From a virus, in the IMG/VR virus record IMGVR_UViG_3300035681_000076, positions 1 through 35,124 of that record: a stretch of 35,124 nt of DNA; one strand, 5' to 3'. The notes beneath the pieces are model-generated. The model did not search any database. It saw only the letters and a program-made list of their open reading frames with translations, and was not told the DNA's origin. This document shows, piece by piece, positions 17,240 through 23,497 of this stretch; position 1 is the first letter of the stretch; every line of letters begins with the position of its first letter. A program made the position numbers and the translations under genes.

Positions 17240-17273
17240 AAAATTCCTTCACCATTAAAGTAGATTGAAAGGT
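17162..17273. repeat. Two diverged 19-nt direct repeats before the gene at 17284
   Basis: TTAGGGTAGATCGAGAGGT (17162-17180) and TTAAAGTAGATTGAAAGGT (17255-17273) agree at 15 of 19 positions, and all four differences are transitions. Each contains a GARA (GNRA-type) tetraloop candidate, GATC-GAGA-GGTC in the first. The second copy also supplies the AAAGG ribosome site of the gene at 17284. The repeat could be a binding site (iteron-like) or an RNA regulatory element. Confidence 0.5.
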
Positions 17274-17283
17274 ACAGAGATAA

Positions 17284-17775
17284 ATGAGCAGCGAAGAGTA
17301 TAAGCAACAGTATCAAAAAAGCAACAACAACAAAGAGCTAGGAATGACTTCGTTTTTAGATATTGTGAATAAATTTAAACACTTTTTTAAAACAGCACCT
17401 GATAACAAGTATTTAGAGAACTTTTGCAGGTACGGTATAAAGTTTTCCCAGACTTCTCCAGATAAGTTTAGACGTGCTTTAGAAACTATCTTAGAACATC
17501 AAGATACATTTCCTTCTATTTCGGATTTAAGAGTAGCTATAGAGAAGCTTCCTCGCAGACCAATTGACTACATAGCTTCAAACACTAAAGACGCAAGGCA
17601 AGCAATAGGATGCGCTAGGTGCGAACATTTTGGTTGGGTCAGAGCAATTAGCGAAGACATGTACGAAACCGTCTGCAAGTGCCCACATTGCAATGGGAAA
17701 GGGTTAACTACAGAACTTCCAACAAAAGAGCAAGTCTATGCAAAAGGTTATACTAAGCTTAAAATAAAGAAATAA
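17284..17775 (+). CDS. Zinc-ribbon protein, possible replication initiator or helicase-loader-like
   Basis: 163 aa. The N-terminal half is helical (SFLDIVNKFKHFFKTAPDNK, then ENFCRYGIKFSQTSPDKFRR and TFPSISDLRVAIEKL), a layout seen in small phage replication proteins that load a host helicase. The C-terminal half has a zinc ribbon: C110-x2-C113 and C133-x2-C136, with C131 nearby. It is the first plus-strand gene after the structured control region and carries an AAAGG ribosome site. With no polymerase, helicase or primase in the genome, it is the best candidate for initiating replication by recruiting host machinery. This is inference; it might instead be a regulator. Confidence 0.5.
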   Translation: MSSEEYKQQYQKSNNNKELGMTSFLDIVNKFKHFFKTAPDNKYLENFCRYGIKFSQTSPDKFRRALETILEHQDTFPSISDLRVAIEKLPRRPIDYIASNTKDARQAIGCARCEHFGWVRAISEDMYETVCKCPHCNGKGLTTELPTKEQVYAKGYTKLKIKK

Positions 17776-17776
17776 A

Positions 17777-17872
17777 ATGAAACGCTTTATTACGTTCATT
17801 CAAAAACTGTTTGGCAAAAACACCAAAGAAAACCCATTTAAAAATTTTAAATATCCTATTCTTAAAAAATGA
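17777..17872 (+). CDS. Tiny basic peptide, 31 aa (tentative)
   Basis: The ORF reads MKRFITFIQKLFGKNTKENP and continues to KYPILKK. ATG 17777 lies 1 nt past the stop of the zinc-ribbon gene, inside AAATAAAATG, so translation could be coupled. It is amphipathic and Lys/Phe-rich. Its stop overlaps the start of the next tiny ORF in ATGA. No separate ribosome site is obvious. Support comes only from coupling. Confidence 0.35.
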   Translation: MKRFITFIQKLFGKNTKENPFKNFKYPILKK

Positions 17873-17946
17873 TTGAGCTTTATTTAACAATTTGCACGGC
17901 CAGCTTTTTAGCTTGGCTTTTAGTTTGCGAATTTGGAGATATGTAG
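17869..17946 (+). CDS. Tiny membrane peptide, 25 aa (tentative)
   Basis: The ORF reads MIELYLTICTASFLAWLLVC and ends EFGDM, a single hydrophobic helix. It begins in an ATGA overlap with the preceding tiny ORF. Together they resemble a coupled small-protein pair, upstream of the endolysin. Small single-helix peptides can act as pinholin or antiholin-like factors, but there is no direct evidence here. Confidence 0.35.
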   Translation: MIELYLTICTASFLAWLLVCEFGDM

Positions 17947-17962
17947 CTAGAAGCTCATTTAA

Positions 17963-18048
17963 GGCTACAAGAACAAACGCTTTTTCTTTAACCTGTTAGA
18001 GCGCCAAAAAACCAGATTGCACAAACTTTCATCACCGTTCTTGTAGCC
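17963..18048. repeat. 12-bp perfect inverted repeat upstream of the endolysin gene
   Basis: GGCTACAAGAAC (17963-17974) is the exact reverse complement of GTTCTTGTAGCC (18037-18048), with 62 nt between. In RNA this would form a long-looped stem 29 nt before the endolysin start at 18078. No T tract follows, so it is not a standard terminator. It could control endolysin translation or be a recombination site. Confidence 0.6.
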
Positions 18049-18077
18049 GGTTATAAAATTCAAGGTAAAATATAAAT

Positions 18078-18770
18078 ATGAACTTAAAGCTAGGTATGAA
18101 CAATAACGAAGTTTTAGAACTTCAAAACAAGTTAAAAATACTTGGCTATTATGGATCAAAGGTTGATGGCGTGTTTGGCTTAGTTACTGAGCAAGCTGTT
18201 AAGTTGTTTCAAAAAAAATACGATTTAAAAGTAGATGGCGTTGTTGGTCCTAAAACCATGCAAATGCTTTATGAAAAAACTCAAGAAAATATAATTCTTG
18301 AAGCCCCAGCTAAATTAAAACGCCCTCGTAATTACCCAGAAGTTTACAAGATATTTGGAGACCCTTTGCAAAACGCTTGGGCCTCAACAAATCTAGACTA
18401 TTGTCAAATTCCTGACAGTTTTAAAGCTTTTCCATTAGTTAAAGGTAAACGCGCTTTTACTACGCATAAGCTTATGATTCCTGTGTTTCAAAGTGTGTTT
18501 AAAGAAATTGATAAGCAAGGTTTGGCCCCTGAAATATACAGCTACGATGGGTGTTTTAATATTCGAAAAATACGAGGCTCTGTGAAAATGTTAAGTTTAC
18601 ATAGTTGGGGAATAGCTATTGATTTAAACTACCGCGGAAATGAGCTCGGAAACAGCGACTGGCGAATGCCAGCTCCAATTATACGCATCTTTGAGCACTT
18701 TGGTTTTTATCACGGTGCTAAGTTTAAACGAGTAGATGCAACGCACTTTGAGTACTTTGATCGCTCATAA
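18078..18770 (+). CDS. Endolysin: peptidoglycan-binding domain plus M15-type peptidase
   Basis: 230 aa. Residues about 9-63 are a PG_binding_1 domain (EVLELQNKLKILGYYGSKVD, GVFGLVTEQAVKLFQKKYDL, VDGVVGPKTM). Residues about 110-228 form an M15 metallopeptidase of the L-alanyl-D-glutamate or D-Ala-D-Ala endopeptidase type, with SLHSWGIAIDLN (H175, D182) and THFEYF (H223) as zinc ligands and R163 nearby. It cuts peptide links in the host cell wall at lysis. No signal peptide is present, so release should need a holin, perhaps the minus-strand gene at 19870. An AAGG ribosome site precedes ATG 18078. Confidence 0.92.
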   Translation: MNLKLGMNNNEVLELQNKLKILGYYGSKVDGVFGLVTEQAVKLFQKKYDLKVDGVVGPKTMQMLYEKTQENIILEAPAKLKRPRNYPEVYKIFGDPLQNAWASTNLDYCQIPDSFKAFPLVKGKRAFTTHKLMIPVFQSVFKEIDKQGLAPEIYSYDGCFNIRKIRGSVKMLSLHSWGIAIDLNYRGNELGNSDWRMPAPIIRIFEHFGFYHGAKFKRVDATHFEYFDRS

Positions 18771-18790
18771 AATACATGTATCCTAATTGT

Positions 18791-18854
18791 GGCGGGGGAA
18801 ATCCTTCCTCAAGGTTCACATGTTTTCTTTCTTTGTAAACTACCTTCCTCCGCC
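18791..18854. terminator. Bidirectional terminator-like hairpin between convergent genes
   Basis: GGCGGGGGAA (18791-18800) pairs with TTCCTCCGCC (18845-18854), 10 bp with one G-T pair, around a 44-nt loop holding a small CCTT/AAGG hairpin. It sits between the convergent endolysin (ends 18770) and RusA (ends 18859) genes. T-rich sequence follows on the plus strand. The long loop makes it atypical. Confidence 0.5.
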
Positions 18855-18858
18855 GTCT

Positions 18859-19269
18859 TTATTCAGATAAATCTTCAAGCTGAATAACGCGTACTATAGT
18901 TCGTTCAGGACCATCGGTGTACATTTTTATCCCTGTGATATCCACAACGCAGCTATCATCTTGCCAAATAGCACCGTTTAAAGAATCCAATACTTGTTTT
19001 AAAAGATTGTCCACGTCACCTTTGCCGCCATATACAAGTTCCTTTTTTTTATCAGCTTTGGGACGTGCAAAGTAAAACGCACATTGTACTTTAACGGGTT
19101 TAACAAATTGCAACCCATCGGCGGCTTTACGAGCTACTGTGGCTACATAACGCTGGTAAGATACTTGTTTAGCAGTATTATAATGTCGGCCGCCGCGAGC
19201 GACACGCGTGCGTTGATGAGGCATAGGGTGTGCTTCAATTGTAAAAAGTAACTCATTTCTTAATGCCAT
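18859..19269 (-). CDS. rusA: RusA-like Holliday junction resolvase
   Basis: 136 aa, the usual size for the family. The N-terminal FTIEAHPMPHQRTRVARGG and the catalytic block GKGDVDNLLKQVLDSLNGAI then WQDDSCVVDI are clear RusA hallmarks. D85, D87, K91 and the D104/D105 pair match the acidic and lysine residues of E. coli RusA. The enzyme cuts four-way junctions made by recombination or stalled forks, tidying concatemers before packaging. It starts inside the preceding lipoprotein gene (17-nt overlap), so it is part of the lysis-side minus-strand unit rather than near the annealing protein at 15759. Confidence 0.9.
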   Translation of the reverse strand: MALRNELLFTIEAHPMPHQRTRVARGGRHYNTAKQVSYQRYVATVARKAADGLQFVKPVKVQCAFYFARPKADKKKELVYGGKGDVDNLLKQVLDSLNGAIWQDDSCVVDITGIKMYTDGPERTIVRVIQLEDLSE

Positions 19270-19594
19270 TTAAATTTATTACCAAAACTTTATTTGCGTT
19301 ATCGAAATAGCAGTCATTTGTTTGACTGCATAATTGCTTGATCACTTCTTTAAGATTGGCATAATTTTCGGCTTTTGTGGTAAGCATACCCACACGCAAC
19401 TTATCCCAGTCGTCTTTTTCTATGACGCGCTTTTTCCCGCTTAAGGTTGTTGCACAATAAGCACTTCCATCGCTCATATTCGTGCACCATTCTTGGTCTT
19501 TAATAATTACGCTGTTGCAGCTACTTAGACCAATCAAGCAAATCATCCATAGCTTTTTGCACACTAGCTTGGCTTGCTTTAATCTTTTCATCAT
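19253..19594 (-). CDS. Probable lipoprotein, possible outer-membrane spanin
   Basis: 113 aa from ATG 19594, chosen because GAGG lies 6 nt upstream; an in-frame ATG at 19624 has no such site. A basic N-terminus (MMKRLKQAKLVCKKLW) leads to a hydrophobic run ending in a lipobox, LSSC, with Cys26 as the lipidation site. The mature part has four more Cys (two pairs) and a mixed alpha/beta look. It overlaps the upstream gene by 74 nt in another frame, an arrangement that recalls nested spanin genes. An outer-membrane spanin would be consistent with a Gram-negative host. A lipoprotein of other function, such as superinfection exclusion, is possible. Confidence 0.65.
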   Translation of the reverse strand: MMKRLKQAKLVCKKLWMICLIGLSSCNSVIIKDQEWCTNMSDGSAYCATTLSGKKRVIEKDDWDKLRVGMLTTKAENYANLKEVIKQLCSQTNDCYFDNANKVLVINLNGIKK

Positions 19595-19877
19595 TTTTTT
19601 CCTCAATAGCTGCTTTGTATTCATCTAATAAATTATTGTAATTGCTTAACTGCTTTTGAACGTCAGTAGATATAACAGTAAAGGTTGCAATCTTTTGCAG
19701 GTAATTAAACAGCGGATTAGTAATAGCAAAAATTAGACGATCAAAAATTTGACTAAGAACAGGGAAGTTTAAAAAAGGAAACTCAACCTTAACGCTTTTA
19801 AGTAATGCTTGAACAGCAAAATCAAAAACAAATTTGTTAACAGCGCTATTGGTTGGGTCAGGTTTAAAGTTATTCAA
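19521..19877 (-). CDS. Helical protein of the lysis cluster, unknown
   Basis: 118 aa. The first 75 residues contain aromatic and hydrophobic segments (FDRLIFAITNPLFNYLQKIA), and the last 45 form a charged coiled coil (QLSNYNNLLDEYKAAIEEKN). It overlaps the holin-like gene by 8 nt and the lipoprotein by 74 nt. Position suggests an inner-membrane spanin partner, but a clear membrane anchor is missing, so this is only a possibility. Confidence 0.6.
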   Translation of the reverse strand: MNNFKPDPTNSAVNKFVFDFAVQALLKSVKVEFPFLNFPVLSQIFDRLIFAITNPLFNYLQKIATFTVISTDVQKQLSNYNNLLDEYKAAIEEKNDEKIKASQASVQKAMDDLLDWSK

Positions 19878-20061
19878 TTTGTTTATTAGTTATGATTCTT
19901 AGAACTACGTTTACAGCGGCCCAGCCAATACCAAGCTCAGAGAAATTAACTTTAATGAATTCAGCTACGCTTTGGTTATAAGCGCCAACAATTACAGCCA
20001 CAACTCCAATAACTTGTAGAAGAATGGTTTTAGAAAGATACCAAGGTTTTGCGTTTTCCAT
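19870..20061 (-). CDS. Holin-like small membrane protein
   Basis: 63 aa. After a short polar start (MENAKPWYLSKT) comes a membrane helix (ILLQVIGVVAVIVGAY), then an amphipathic stretch and a second weaker segment (LGIGWAAVNVVLRIITNK). The WYLSKTILLQ start and a C-terminal VLRIITNK are typical of a common phage holin group. It would form membrane lesions that release the endolysin. It is the first gene of the minus-strand lysis unit; no good ribosome site is seen before ATG 20061, and a promoter should lie in 20062-20162. Confidence 0.65.
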   Translation of the reverse strand: MENAKPWYLSKTILLQVIGVVAVIVGAYNQSVAEFIKVNFSELGIGWAAVNVVLRIITNKQIE

Positions 20062-20162
20062 ACTAAGGATTTTAAATCATAAGTTTAAATATCGCATAGC
20101 GTGTAAAAACATTTTTTTGACTGTGGTGTTATTTTACAACTTTTGTGTAATATTTAACAAAA

Positions 20163-20561
20163 ATGAAGCTAATTATTGCAAAAATCAAACGATATTACGC
20201 ACTTTTACGTGCTTTCTTTCCCTCCCAGCTACCCCAAGGCATGAAAGAATTTAAAGAATTTTCAGATTCAATTATCGATTTGTACAATTTCCCAAAAGAT
20301 AACGACGGCTACGTTAATATGATAGCCACCATGATTCAGCACTTTGATCGTACAGTGCACGCCACAAGCAAATACAACTTCTCACGGCTTATGCGTAAAG
20401 CTGTGGCCAATGAAGTCGCGTATTATGTTATTCAAGATTTAAAATTAAAAAAGAAAAAAGCCGATGAAGACGCAGCTAAGTTGCCAGTTATAGACGGAGA
20501 ACTAGTAGCCGATGGCGCAAAAAAAGAACAACAATCCGTACAAGACGCAGAACTTTCTTGA
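20163..20561 (+). CDS. Conserved phage protein of unknown function upstream of the packaging genes
   Basis: 132 aa. It starts MKLIIAKIKRYYALLRAFFP and continues with a helical body (GMKEFKEFSDSIIDLYNFPK, then MIATMIQHFDRTVHATSKYN) and a charged C-terminus. ATG 20163 lacks a ribosome site; ATG 20241 has AAGG close by but would lose the first helix, so the longer form is kept with reserve. Similar proteins sit in the same place in other uncultured podoviruses. It overlaps the next gene by 50 nt. Confidence 0.65.
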   Translation: MKLIIAKIKRYYALLRAFFPSQLPQGMKEFKEFSDSIIDLYNFPKDNDGYVNMIATMIQHFDRTVHATSKYNFSRLMRKAVANEVAYYVIQDLKLKKKKADEDAAKLPVIDGELVADGAKKEQQSVQDAELS

Positions 20562-21453
20562 ATTAAAAAAAGAGTGGTACAAGCACCTTGAGAACTTGGG
20601 TTTCAAAGATATCGAAGAGGATTATAAAGATTCCTCTAAGACATGCCTCAAGCGCTGGGATTCATTTTACTTCACAGCCAAATCTCATGGTTCGCATACG
20701 ATCGACTTATTTACGAGCAAAAGAGATTATTACTATTATGCTCATCAATTCTTAAACGAAGCGGAGTTTGAAAGCGAAACGCAAAAAAAGATATGGGAAC
20801 TACACTCAACAGGTATCAGCATTCGAGACATCTCAAAGCACCTGCTCAACAACTATATGCTCAAAATGAGCAGAGACCGTGTGTGGAAAATTTTAAAACC
20901 CCTACAAGAATCATTAAAGAGTTTTGTAAAAGCTAGAAAGAGCATTATGAGTAAAGAAGACATATTACTGCTTCGTGACCCCAAAGAAGAAGACGAAGCA
21001 TTTGTCTTTGCAACATGGCTGCAACAAGTGCTCACAAACACTCGCTGGAGAAATGGCGTCGATAAACAAAACTTCTTTCGTTACAGAGAAATACTTATCG
21101 CGATACTTAAAAAACCCACTGTTAAAGTTACTGTATGCTGCTTAAAAGAAGACCCTGATATCATTGTGGGTTATTCGGTTTATGAAAAGACAGCAACAGA
21201 TACAACATTGCACTTTGTGTATGTAAGAAGTGATTGGCAAAGACAAGGCATCGCTCGTGACATTTGCCCTAAACACATAACAGTCATTACACATTTAACA
21301 AAAATTGGAGAAAGAATCTGGAGCAAAATGGTGCCAAAGCCCAGATACATCTCTATACCCTTAGTTTATGAGGTCTTGGAAAACCCACCTGACTATACCC
21401 AACAACGAACAAAAGAAAGTGAGAATACAAATGGAACAATACAAACTACCTGA
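20512..21453 (+). CDS. Helix-turn-helix plus GNAT-like acyltransferase fold protein
   Basis: 313 aa. Residues about 94-135 look like an HTH (LHSTGISIRDISKHLLNN, then SRDRVWKILKPLQ), as in DNA-recruitment domains. Residues about 153-260 resemble a GNAT fold: DPDIIVGYSVYEK, then LHFVYVRSDWQRQGIARDI with the R/Q-x-x-G-x-A acetyl-CoA loop. GNAT-like proteins of this type are common beside phage terminase genes; their substrate is unknown. The upstream overlap and the downstream overlap at 21431 place it in one operon leading to the methyltransferase and terminase. It may modify a packaging or host protein; that is inference. Confidence 0.6.
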   Translation: MAQKKNNNPYKTQNFLELKKEWYKHLENLGFKDIEEDYKDSSKTCLKRWDSFYFTAKSHGSHTIDLFTSKRDYYYYAHQFLNEAEFESETQKKIWELHSTGISIRDISKHLLNNYMLKMSRDRVWKILKPLQESLKSFVKARKSIMSKEDILLLRDPKEEDEAFVFATWLQQVLTNTRWRNGVDKQNFFRYREILIAILKKPTVKVTVCCLKEDPDIIVGYSVYEKTATDTTLHFVYVRSDWQRQGIARDICPKHITVITHLTKIGERIWSKMVPKPRYISIPLVYEVLENPPDYTQQRTKESENTNGTIQTT

Positions 21454-21661
21454 AAACATTACTTTGAAAGAACTCGAGCAAGAGCACAACAACACTGCGT
21501 TTTTGGTCGGAGTTAAGAACTATCAAATTAAATGCCTGCAAGATGAACTCGCAGTGCTTTATCCAAAGATGCTTCTTTTAAATGAAAAAGGTGCTGAACT
21601 TCAAAAGCTTGAAAAAGAAAAAGAGCCTGCAAAGGTTGTTGAAGGTGAAGTGATTGTCTAA
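21431..21661 (+). CDS. Small coiled-coil protein, 76 aa
   Basis: It begins MEQYKLPENITLKELEQEHN. ATG 21431 is preferred over in-frame codons further up because those lie deep in the previous gene and a purine-rich AAAGTGAG precedes 21431. The body is helical and charged (KGAELQKLEKEKEPAKVVEG). It overlaps genes on both sides. Family unknown; similar small helical proteins lie before terminase genes in many phages. Confidence 0.6.
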   Translation: MEQYKLPENITLKELEQEHNNTAFLVGVKNYQIKCLQDELAVLYPKMLLLNEKGAELQKLEKEKEPAKVVEGEVIV

Positions 21662-21905
21662 GTCAGCTAGTACTCCTGCGAAAAAGGAGATTCAAGTAAA
21701 ACGCATGTGGGTCAACGGTGTCGCCATCAGTTGGCCTTCAGGCGGGATCGGGGGCGCCCTTCACTTAGATGAAAAGTCTCATCCAGGGATCAAGATGAAG
21801 TTAAGTACTCTTGAAGGGTGGCTCCTGATCGAACGTAATGGCAAAAAAGCAGCAACCAATGGCCCTGTAATGGTTGAGCTAGAAGATCATGAGTCGCTTA
21901 CATAA
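21654..21905 (+). CDS. Small conserved hypothetical protein, 83 aa
   Basis: The start is the TTG at 21654 (AAGGTG site 6-7 nt upstream); the first in-frame ATG, at 21704, has its AAGGAG 15 nt away, too far. The protein reads MWVNGVAISWPSGGIGGALH in its middle, then SHPGIKMKLSTLEGWLLIER. Its small beta-rich look does not match a family I know. It overlaps the preceding gene by 8 nt and the methyltransferase by 17 nt, so it is translated with them. Confidence 0.55.
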   Translation: MSKSASTPAKKEIQVKRMWVNGVAISWPSGGIGGALHLDEKSHPGIKMKLSTLEGWLLIERNGKKAATNGPVMVELEDHESLT

Positions 21906-23091
21906 ATTAGAAAACGTGGTTTGGGTTGATATAAAAAAACTCAAGCCACATCCAAAAAACAGAAACAAACATCCAAAAGAACAGATAGATCGTTTATCTA
22001 AGATTCTTATGTATCAAGGCTTTCGAAAGCCAATTGTAGTGAGTAATAGAAGCGGATTTATTGTTGAAGGTCACGGCCGTGTAGAAGCTGCTAAAGCCAA
22101 TAAATGGACAACAGTGCCAGTTTCTTATCAAGATTTTGAAGACGAGACGCAAGAGTATGCTCATTTAACTGCGGACAACGCTATAGCTTTATGGGCTGAG
22201 CTAGATATGTCTGGCATAAACGCAGACACTTTAGAGCTTGGGCCATTTGATACTGATTTATTAGGTATTCAAAATTGGGAACCTGTTGCTGAAGATGTTT
22301 ATGAAAACAAAGATGCCGATGCTATTCCTGAAATTGCTCAAAATGAATTAGAGGTTCAGTTAGGCGACATATATCAACTTGGTGACCACCGTTTAATGTG
22401 TGGTGATTCTACCGATAAAGAATGTGTAGAAAAGCTTATGGATGGTCAAAAAGCTGACATGGTTTTTACTGATCCACCTTATAATGTGGCAAGCGATTCT
22501 AAAAACTTTGCTGCTAATGTTTCAAAAAGCATGAAAGATTTGTCAGAATCTAAATGGGACAAAGAATTTGAAATTGAACCACCAATTATTAATGCTGTTT
22601 CTTTTTCAAAAGATTCTGCTACATATTACATTTGGACAAGTCATTATTTATTTAATCGTATAATTGAAACATTAAAAAATCATTGTGATTTTATTAGTTA
22701 TCTTGTTTGGGCAAAACCAAATCCAATGCCAAGTCTCAGTAAAAGACATCCAACATGGAACACAGAACTTTGTGTTTATGGTACACGAGGAACAAAAAGA
22801 ATTGTAAATTTTCCAAATGAAGAACATTTTTTATCGTGTAGAAATGTAATAAAAAAATCAGATGGATCGCATCCAACTCAAAAACCACTAGAATTAATTG
22901 AACCTTTAATAGAATTTTCAAGTGGTAAAAAGCAATTAATTATGGATCTTTTTCTTGGATCAGGTTCAACACTAATAGCTTGCGAAAAAACAAACCGAAA
23001 ATGTTATGGAATGGAATTGAACCCTCACTATTGCTCAGTAATTATTAAAAGATGGCAAGATTTTACTGGGAAAAGCGCAATTAAGCTTTAA
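21889..23091 (+). CDS. ParB-like domain fused to a beta-class DNA adenine or N4-cytosine methyltransferase
   Basis: 400 aa. Residues about 10-110 are a ParB/Srx-like domain (VDIKKLKPHPKNRNKHPKEQ, then FIVEGHGRVEAAKAN). From about 170 a methyltransferase begins: GDIYQLGDHRLMCGDSTDKE, motif IV ADMVFTDPPYNV, then motif I DLFLGSGSTLIACEKTNRKC near the C-terminus. Motif IV before motif I is the beta-class order. The enzyme transfers a methyl group from S-adenosylmethionine to an A or C in DNA, probably protecting phage DNA from host restriction. No restriction partner is near, so it is a solitary methylase. The motifs are complete. It precedes the terminase genes, as in many phages. Confidence 0.9.
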   Translation: MSRLHKLENVVWVDIKKLKPHPKNRNKHPKEQIDRLSKILMYQGFRKPIVVSNRSGFIVEGHGRVEAAKANKWTTVPVSYQDFEDETQEYAHLTADNAIALWAELDMSGINADTLELGPFDTDLLGIQNWEPVAEDVYENKDADAIPEIAQNELEVQLGDIYQLGDHRLMCGDSTDKECVEKLMDGQKADMVFTDPPYNVASDSKNFAANVSKSMKDLSESKWDKEFEIEPPIINAVSFSKDSATYYIWTSHYLFNRIIETLKNHCDFISYLVWAKPNPMPSLSKRHPTWNTELCVYGTRGTKRIVNFPNEEHFLSCRNVIKKSDGSHPTQKPLELIEPLIEFSSGKKQLIMDLFLGSGSTLIACEKTNRKCYGMELNPHYCSVIIKRWQDFTGKSAIKL

Positions 23092-23105
23092 AATGGCGAT
23101 AAAAG

Positions 23106-23118
23106 GACGATAATGCAT
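23106..23118 (+). promoter_or_regulatory. Putative phage late promoter motif, site 4
   Basis: GACG-ATA-ATGCAT followed by TATGG. It ends 1 nt before the terminase small-subunit start at 23120, and overlaps the spacing between the AAAGGA ribosome site (23102-23107) and the ATG. This is the loosest of the seven matches, differing at two fixed positions. Confidence 0.35.
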
Positions 23119-23119
23119 T

Positions 23120-23497
23120 ATGGCAAAAGGTAAAAAGACTGGTGGAAGAGACTTTTACAAGGGACATAAGTTAACCCCTCCAGGGCCTGGACGACCTGCC
23201 GTTAGTCCTCAAATAAAAGCTATTAAACAGCTAAACGCAACCAAGCTTGCTGAAATGCTTAATGAGTTTATAAACATGGATAAAGAGGCGTTAATAGCTA
23301 AAAGCAAAGACCCTTCTACGACCGTGTTTGAGCTTATTATCTGTTCAATATTAAAGAACGCTTATGATAAAGGCGATCAACAACGTATTAATTTCATACT
23401 TGATCGTTTAGTCGGTAAAGTAAAAGACCAAGTCGAGCATACAGGTGACGGCTTTAAAATCATTTTAGAAGACTACTTAAGTAAAAAAGATGATTGA
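23120..23497 (+). CDS. Probable terminase small subunit
   Basis: 125 aa. It begins MAKGKKTGGRDFYKGHKLTP, then GPGRPAVSPQIKAIKQLNAT, a basic start followed by helices (LAEMLNEFINMDKEALIAKS) and NAYDKGDQQRINFILDRLVG. Small terminase subunits of this style recognise phage DNA and start packaging; it lies directly before and overlaps the large subunit by 8 nt. No clear winged helix is visible, so the assignment rests on position and style. Confidence 0.7.
   Translation: MAKGKKTGGRDFYKGHKLTPPGPGRPAVSPQIKAIKQLNATKLAEMLNEFINMDKEALIAKSKDPSTTVFELIICSILKNAYDKGDQQRINFILDRLVGKVKDQVEHTGDGFKIILEDYLSKKDD

Noticed and set aside
17052-17316. Minus-strand ORFs of 60-70 aa over the structured region
   Set aside because: They have no good ribosome site and cross the stems of the candidate RNA; the sequences look random.
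16788-18077. CRISPR array or mini-array
   Set aside because: The only direct repeats are two diverged 19-nt copies 93 nt apart; no regular spacers.
20110-20162. Sigma-70 promoter (TTGACT with TAATAT) before the gene at 20163
   Set aside because: Spacing between the boxes is too long (over 20 nt), so the match is not convincing.
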